Shown here piece by piece: positions 58,135-64,000 of a stretch of DNA of 64,000 bases. A program made the translations under genes and the position numbers. The first letter of the stretch is position 1; the number at the start of each line of letters is the position of its first letter. The notes below the pieces were generated by a model. That model saw only the letters and a program-made list of their open reading frames with translations, was not told where the DNA came from and searched no databases. This DNA comes from Pyrus communis (lineage: Eukaryota; Streptophyta; Magnoliopsida; Rosales; Rosaceae), in NCBI RefSeq assembly GCF_963583255.1, contig NC_084817.1, positions 14,018,121 to 14,082,120 of the forward strand, read 5' to 3'.

Positions 58135-60419
58135 TGATAGGAGCATATTTAGGCGACTTACTTAGCTTGTTTTCGTGCATTTATATTGTTAATTCATAGT
58201 TGTTTTTGGCGTTTAAGCCATTTTCGTGTGTTTTTAGGTTCATGTGGCTAAGGAAGCAAAAAGATGCATTTTGGAGCATTTTGGAGCAAAATTGGACTTG
58301 GAAGGGATAACTTATACTTGGAGCAAAAGGAATGGACGAAATTGAAGAGTTGATGTCACAAGGATTCCTACTTGAAGTAGCCACACACCTTCCACATTTC
58401 AGCCACATGCACTTGTTCCTCCATCATTGCACCAACAACAACATTGCACATGCACTCCCTTTAATTAATTAACCCACATGCACCCTTTATTCATTCATCA
58501 TTCCAGCCACTCCACATCCCTCACCAAGAAATCATTCAACACATGCATCCATAATCATTTCTCCACACCAAAACTGTGCACATGCATTCCCCTTGTGAAA
58601 TTCCATCATTCCACACCTCCATGGCAGCCACCAACCAACCTAGCTGTCATGTTTCCTCTTTAATCATTCAAACATTCACCCACATGCATTTCTAACCCAC
58701 ATGCACCCTAGATTCTAATCAGCCATTCACATTTAATCATTCATTCCCATCAGATTTCTAGCATATTCACATGCATTCCATCCTTTAAAACATTGCACAT
58801 GCAACCTAGCTGTCATGTTCCCTCTCCCATCCATCCATCTCCCTATAAAAACCATACACACTTCACACAAACATTCATACACTCTTCCATATTCCAGAAA
58901 TTCGTCAAAACCTCTCCACACCCTCATTGCAGCCACCAAAACACTTTTCTCCTCCATTGCAGCCACTCCAACCACTCCCCAAACCATTCACACCATCAAA
59001 CTATCCTTAGACCTTGTGCTACAACGAAGAGGAAGAGAAGAGTGCCTAAACGTTCATACAATTCAAGTTTGAGTTGTTGGAATGTTTAGGTTTTTCTTTG
59101 ATTTCAATGTTTAATTTCAATACTCTTTGTTTTGTACGTATGAGGAATGGAAGAGAAGAGTGCCTAAACGTTCATACAATTCAAGTTTGAGTTGTTGGAA
59201 TGTTTAGGTGTTTCTTTGATTCCAATGTTTAAATTCAACTAAACCCCCCTTGGCTAGGGGGGAATTCGAAATATATGTTTATGCTTGCATTTTGATTTGA
59301 TTACTTCTAATTGCGTTTCATAAGTTGTGGATTCAATTTGTTTAACCGTTTGATTGATAACTTATTTATGTATGTTTATTGAGAATGCGCGCTTAATTTT
59401 CATGCATGAATATGACGCTAGAATATAAGTGAGTTTCACCTAATAGTTACGAACTTATATTCACAAGTAGTGGAGGTTGCTTATAAACAATCGCGTTAAA
59501 CAAATTCTTGGCATAAGTTTCATGCAATCATAGTAACGAATGCCTCGTCAACACTTATAATTTTCATAGAGCGTAATGATTCTTGCTTGTACCTCTTCTA
59601 TGCATTCATGTTGAGGACTTGTGGGGAATGTTTTGAATTGTCGCATGCATCATCCAATTCAATAACGTTAGGAAGATTTGAAGGTTAATTAGTGCATCAC
59701 GGTTAACTTGGGGTGTTGAGTATCATAGTTTATTGAAATGCAATTGGAAATCATTTTATTATGCAAGTATAACATGTATGGAGATGAACCCCTTAGCTAG
59801 CCTTCATTCCATTCAATTCTATCACACATTCACATTTACATTTTGCTTTTACTTACAATCTGTTCTTTTAGTTTAAATTCGTCAAAACCTAACCCCCCCC
59901 CCCCTTTACTTTCTTGTTCTTTAGTGTTTAGACTTTGTTTAGTTTATGTTTTAAAGTGTTTTGATTCAATTTATTTCCCAAAATTCGTCCAAATTCACCA
60001 AAGTGCTCAAAACTGCCCAGAAAGTGATTTTAAGGCTGTTTTGAGTGTTTTGGGTGATGTTTGAGTCTTTTGGTTTGTTTTAGTATTTTAAAGTTTAGTT
60101 TTGCATTCTTTGAGTCTAGTATAGTGTTTTATATTGTTATTTTACGTTTGAATCAAGCCATAATCCTAAATTCGTCCAACATTGGGGTTAAGGTCAGAAA
60201 CTGCCTAGTTAGTGTTTTTAGGCAGTTTTGAGTCTTTTGAACTTGTTTTGAGTCCTTTGAGTCTTTGTGAACGTTTTTAACTTTGTTTTTATGTTTTTGA
60301 GTCAAATCCAAGTGATTAACAATCCCTCCTAATCCCCGGTCCAGAACGATCCCTACTTATACTTATACTACAATTGACAAAAAGAGGGTTTAATTTGTGT
60401 GCGTATAAATCACGCATCA
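58135..60419 (+). repeat. 5' LTR of element G (2285 bp)
   Basis: TGATAGGAGC to CACGCATCA. U3 (58380-58805) has at least nine ACATGCA motifs; TATAAAA at 58854-58860; the 68-bp segment is duplicated at 59044-59111 and 59162-59229; a run of about 13 C at 59891-59904. Confidence 0.9.
58854..58860 (+). promoter_or_regulatory. TATA box of element G 5' LTR
   Basis: TATAAAA directly after the ACATGCA-rich U3, at the position where the other LTRs have theirs. Confidence 0.65.
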
Positions 60420-60424
60420 AATTT

Positions 60425-60442
60425 TGGCGCCGTTGCCGGGGA
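60425..60442 (+). promoter_or_regulatory. Primer binding site of element G (tRNA-Asp type)
   Basis: TGGCGCCGTTGCCGGGGA, 5 bp after the LTR. Confidence 0.92.
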
Positions 60443-60549
60443 TTAGCAAATTTGCTAATCTCTTGGATTGTTTGTTTCTATTATGTATTTTAGTTTTAGT
60501 TTTTGATTTGTGTTTTGTTTGTTGAATTCAAATACTAGAGAAGAACAAC

Positions 60550-61473
60550 ATGGCACTTGATAATGCTTTTCTTTTGTCACAGCTCATGGAAAGGTCTCAA
60601 ATGCAAAGAGTTGATATATTGAATCTTCAATCAAGGAATAACGTGTTTTCCAATACTTACAATTCGGATTGGAGTGATCATTCAAACTCTATGTGGTGGG
60701 AACCTCAAAATGCTCAACAAGGAGGATATTGGCAGCCACCACAACCTCATATTCAATATGCCCAACAAAACTTAAGTTTGTCAATAGATTATAATCAAAA
60801 GCTTAACGAATTAATTTGTTTGGTGCAGGGCTCACAAAATCAAGACAATGAGGCTCGACAAGAAGACAAAAGGTTGGACCACTTGGAAAAGCAAATTGGG
60901 CAGATCGCGGAGTTCGTAGGACAATTTTGCGACCAAGGCAAACTCCCTAGTTCAACCATTGTAAAACCGAAGGGACAATTTGAAGCACCTTTGCTGGAAG
61001 CACTTATTGCTCCTACGCCATCTAATTCAAGTAAGGTTGTTCCAATTATTTCTAACCCCATTCCACCTAATATCCCTATTCCTTGCAGGTTCATGAATTC
61101 CAAGGAAGAAGAAAGTGAAAAAGACATCTTGGAAGACCTTCCAAAGGTGCAAAGTAGGGAATTTCATGAATTCATCAAAGAGGATATACTTGAGACAACA
61201 ATGCCCAAAGAAGTTGAATTTGATTACATTGGACAAGTCATAACCATCACATGCAATCTGGCCAAGTCCAATATCCCTGAAACTTTCAAAGGAGTGGTGT
61301 TTGTCATTGAGTTCTTGTCAGACAAAACAAGTAAGTCATTTTTTTCAAATTCCATTACATTTTATACTAACTTGTTGTTTTTTATGATTCAGGCACCTAC
61401 ATTAGAATTCAAACCAATGCCGGTTCACTTCAAGTATCACCTTCCATTCAAGGACCAATTCCATGCCGTTTGA
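60550..61473 (+). CDS. Gag-pol remnant of element G
   Basis: 307 codons starting MALDNAFLLSQLMERS. Same parts as in F (NVFSNTYNSDWSDHSN linker, LEKQIGQIAEFVGQFCDQG, ISNPIPPNIPIPCRFM, EKDILEDLPKV, GQVITITCNLAK, LEFKPMPVHFKY) but about 65 residues shorter through loss of the second YWQP segment and part of the acidic linker. No zinc knuckle, protease or RT. The frame is kept despite these in-frame losses. It is followed by an A run and then the convergent antisense gene. Confidence 0.72.
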   Translation: MALDNAFLLSQLMERSQMQRVDILNLQSRNNVFSNTYNSDWSDHSNSMWWEPQNAQQGGYWQPPQPHIQYAQQNLSLSIDYNQKLNELICLVQGSQNQDNEARQEDKRLDHLEKQIGQIAEFVGQFCDQGKLPSSTIVKPKGQFEAPLLEALIAPTPSNSSKVVPIISNPIPPNIPIPCRFMNSKEEESEKDILEDLPKVQSREFHEFIKEDILETTMPKEVEFDYIGQVITITCNLAKSNIPETFKGVVFVIEFLSDKTSKSFFSNSITFYTNLLFFMIQAPTLEFKPMPVHFKYHLPFKDQFHAV

Positions 61474-61539
61474 TTTTATTTATGTTAAAAAAAAAAAAAA
61501 AATGAAAGAAAGATACTAAACATGGAGAAAGGTGGAGCT

Positions 61540-62226
61540 TCACAAAGGTTGTTTGCGTGAAGCCCCACTACGAGGCGCAGAAGCGGAAGGCGCAGAAGCG
61601 GGAGGCATAGAAGCGGGAGGCATAGAAGCGGGAGGCATCGGAGCGGAAGCCATCGGAGCGGGAGGCATCGGAGCTAGAGCATTCCAGGCCTCAATACTTG
61701 GCCAAGCGCTGGATGACCCAGGAAAAAGGTGCCTCTGGAGATAAGACGCAAACCTTTGACGGTCACTGTGAATTCGACCCTCAGATTCTTGCAGCTCATC
61801 AAGCTTCCTCTTCATCCCCGACGAATAGTTATTTGCAAGCACATGCAAACTTCTATTCTCGTACTTAAGCTGCTGGATCTCTTGCTTAAGTCTTTCCACC
61901 TCTGCCATCAACGATTCCACCTGACGAGAGCGGGCAAGCAGGCGTAGGCCCATGTTGGACACAGAGCTCGCACACTGAACACTAAGTGCGAGGGACTCTT
62001 GAACAGCCAACTCATCGGACCGTCCTGACAGCAGCCTACTATCTTTTGGAGTGAGGAGGTTCCTAGCTACTATTGTAGCTGTTGTGGCGTCCTGCATCAC
62101 GGAGTCTTCACCTGTAAGAAGACCGTTAGAAGATAAGAAAGAAGGGCGCCATACGTTACCTTGACGCGGCGCGCCCGTATCACTGCTAAGGCTCAATTCC
62201 AAGCTAAGGTTCGATGAGTTTGCCAT
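61540..62226 (-). CDS. Antisense gene of element G: coiled-coil protein of unknown function
   Basis: 228 codons, same start context and layout as in A and F: N-terminal MANSSNLSLELSLSSD, central VESLMAEVERLKQEIQQLK coiled coil, C-terminal PMPPA/SMPPA tail and basic end SRKQPL. Substitutions against A include D/E at residue 10, PV/TG around 17-18 and K/R near 55. The coiled-coil core (about 70-155) looks unchanged. Intact in all three visible copies. Unknown function; no recognised domain. Confidence 0.7.
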   Translation of the reverse strand: MANSSNLSLELSLSSDTGAPRQGNVWRPSFLSSNGLLTGEDSVMQDATTATIVARNLLTPKDSRLLSGRSDELAVQESLALSVQCASSVSNMGLRLLARSRQVESLMAEVERLKQEIQQLKYENRSLHVLANNYSSGMKRKLDELQESEGRIHSDRQRFASYLQRHLFPGSSSAWPSIEAWNALAPMPPAPMASAPMPPASMPPASMPPASAPSASAPRSGASRKQPL

Positions 62227-62750
62227 TTTTTTTTTTCAAAAGTGTTCAAAGAGAAGGGGTGGAATTAAATTTCAAAGGGCCGGAGTCGATTTTCAAGAAT
62301 GGGAAGTTTTCAGAGTGTGTTAGTATGTGGTGATCGATAGCTCTATAAAAAGCCAAGGCGACGCGTCCACTGATTCAAAAAGCCGGAATTTCCGGCGTAA
62401 TTTAGGCGACGTTTTCTCGGCTTTTCAGAAGACGCGTTCAACTTTGTCAAAAGAGTTCTTCTTTTCAGACAACACGTGGAGGCCATCATCGCAACTACAC
62501 ATCTTTAGCCGACAAGCGCAAAGTTCGGCGACGCTTTCTCTGCTTTTCAGAAAACGCGTGCAGCTTTGTCAAAAGAAGCCGCATCTGCACTACCACGTGT
62601 CGTTCAGAAAGAGAAGGGGCGTCGTTCAGAAATCGAAGGGGCGCCCGCTCAGAAATCGAAGAGGCGTCGTTCAGAAATCGAAGGGGCGCCACTATTTCAA
62701 AAAGCCGGATTTGCGGGATCAAAACGTTTGTCGACAAGGGTAAAAAAATA
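62227..62750 (-). promoter_or_regulatory. G-box region upstream of the antisense gene, element G
   Basis: CACGTG at 62473-62478 and 62594-62599; four or more CAGAAATCGAAGGGGCGCC-type modules (62605-62695); paired CGCGT blocks; CTATAAAAAG at 62342-62351. Same order of parts as in A and F, with small insertions and deletions. Confidence 0.5.
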
Positions 62751-63610
62751 GTACCACCACTTGATATTATTTCTATATATGTCGACCTTCGTCTTTTATG
62801 GCAAGGCAAACCTGAAGAAAATGCCCAACTCTCCCTCACCTCTGAGGGCGCACTCCCAGCAAAGCCTTTCGAAATACTCAATTCTTTCTTCTTCCCCAAA
62901 GATGATACCAGATGCCTGGAGTACAGATGACCCAGGAGGAAATGGCGGATTGAAGTGTGCTGATTCATTCACCGCTTCTTCAAAAGCAAAGGTATCTCAT
63001 ATCATCAAGGTCAAAAGCAAAAGTATCTCATATCATGCTCTTTCCCTATCTTTTTCTTTGTCCTTGTTCTTACTCGCATGGCAAAGTAAAAGAAGCAATC
63101 AGCCGGCACTTGGAGTCAGTCTTCCGATCTGGAGCCAACTGCCTGGAATCTATTCCTGATTGCTTACCTAGCGTTGCTCTCGAGTAGTCATCTTCAACGG
63201 TTGATACACTTCCGGAGAAGGGACCACTTCTGCAAAGGGGAGCGAGTAAGGCAAGTGAAAATGATACATTGAAGCATGTGGAGACAAACATAGGCTGAGT
63301 TATCCTCCAACCCTTTTCAATACGAATTGGAAAGATTGAACAAAGAAACAGACCAAAGGGGTAAGCTCAGACCTTCGGGGAAGACCAAAAGAATCCTCCA
63401 GCCCAGTAGCACAAAGGAAAATCAACAAGTGGAGGAGACCAAAAGAATCCTGCTGCCCAGTTCAAGAGTAGCACAAAGGAAAATCAACGATGGGCGGAAA
63501 CCAGTTCAAGAGTAAGCCTGTGGAATCACAAAGATCAAAGCCTCAATGCAATCACCAAGGAGAAGAGGGAATTTACACTCCATAACCAGATTTGCGTCCC
63601 TAAACTCTTC
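62751..63610 (+). other. Conserved sense-directed stretch of the cargo module, element G
   Basis: TATATAT at 62774-62780, then the stretch shared with A, F and Z. It carries a local duplication of the AGACCAAAAGAATCCT / AGCACAAAGGAAAATCAA segment at about 63383-63486 not seen in the other copies. Frames not conserved. Confidence 0.5.
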
Positions 63611-64000
63611 TCTTTGTTAATTACATTCTGCCATGTTTAGTATGCTTAAGTGCTTTTTGTGTGTTTACTTATGTTTTGTGTGAATCTATGCTTAAAACAT
63701 TGAGGACAATGTTTGATTTAAGTGTGGGGGGGGTAACTAAGTATATTTGATGCATGATTCGTGGGATTTTATCACCCATTACTTAAAATGTTGTTCCTTG
63801 CTGTTTTAAGGTGTTTTTAAGTTATTTTAGAGTGTTTTAGTATGTTTTGTTTTTATAACTCCGAAAATGACATAAAAATTTGAAAAACATGTTTTAAAAA
63901 GCCTAAAAAGAGTGTTTTGAGTCGTTTTTGTGTGTTTGTGTCTTAGGGTACCTTCCAACACAATGATAAGGATTTGGTTTGTAATTGCATGACGGTTAAA
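63611..64000 (+). other. Start of the 3' untranslated region of element G
   Basis: Contains the block with ATTGAGGACAATGTTTGATT and a PPT-like AAGTGTGGGGGGGGTAA (63720-63735); matches 53231-53610. Cut by the window edge. Confidence 0.75.

Larger units (their letters stand above)
58135..64000 (+). mobile_element. Element G: non-autonomous element with antisense gene (right end outside window)
   Basis: 5' LTR 58135-60419, PBS 60425-60442, gag-pol remnant 60550-61473, antisense gene 61540-62226, G-box region, conserved stretch, start of a 3' untranslated region. Inserted in the 3' LTR of E; left duplication GTTGT. Same cargo as A and F; LTR closest to that of C over its first ~220 bp. Confidence 0.9.

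Overview
This window looks like intergenic heterochromatin of a flowering-plant nuclear genome. I see no host gene, rRNA, tRNA gene or bacterial-type feature. Essentially all of it is a nested stack of Ty3/gypsy LTR retrotransposons of the Athila lineage and non-autonomous relatives. The lineage call rests on the fused gag-pol with a CCHC knuckle, a DLGAS protease, an FMDD reverse transcriptase, a DD35E integrase with a GPF C-terminus and no chromodomain, and a primer binding site matching the 3' end of tRNA-Asp. My impression from recall is a Rosaceae genome (apple/pear type), but nothing in the window proves it.

I name seven elements by position. C (minus, oldest) is the host sequence: part of its 3' LTR lies at about 24781-25350 and its internal region at 25351-26517 and 38258-38360. 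Left of that, B (minus, intact gag-pol, 14722-24139) sits in or beside C's LTR. Z (plus, 9793-14721) sits in the 3' untranslated part of B, and A (minus, 1-9792) sits in Z. Right of that, D (minus, 26518-38252, 5-bp duplication GCAAC on both sides) and E (plus, 38361-58134, intact gag-pol) lie in C only 108 bp apart and form a very long inverted repeat. F (plus, 47944-57002, 5-bp duplication CCTAG on both sides) and G (plus, 58135 to the right edge) are both inserted in the 3' LTR of E. A, Z, B, C, E and G run off the window on at least one side.

B, D and E are autonomous-type elements with one 1847-codon gag-pol frame. B and E are open throughout. D has one nonsense codon just before the integrase catalytic core. 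None has an env-like frame.

A, F and G are non-autonomous. Their sense frame is a deleted gag-pol remnant that keeps only the linker of Gag and a short piece before the RT. Downstream they carry an unusual cargo: an antisense gene of 226-228 codons (coiled coil, proline/methionine-rich tail), a GC-rich upstream region with two CACGTG boxes and short tandem modules, and a divergently oriented conserved stretch with its own TATA-like box. Z carries part of the same cargo next to an unrelated LTR. This shared antisense cargo is the most interesting system in the window. The autonomous copies could supply protease, RT and integrase in trans to the non-autonomous ones, which share the PBS, polypurine tract and LTR termini; this is inference.
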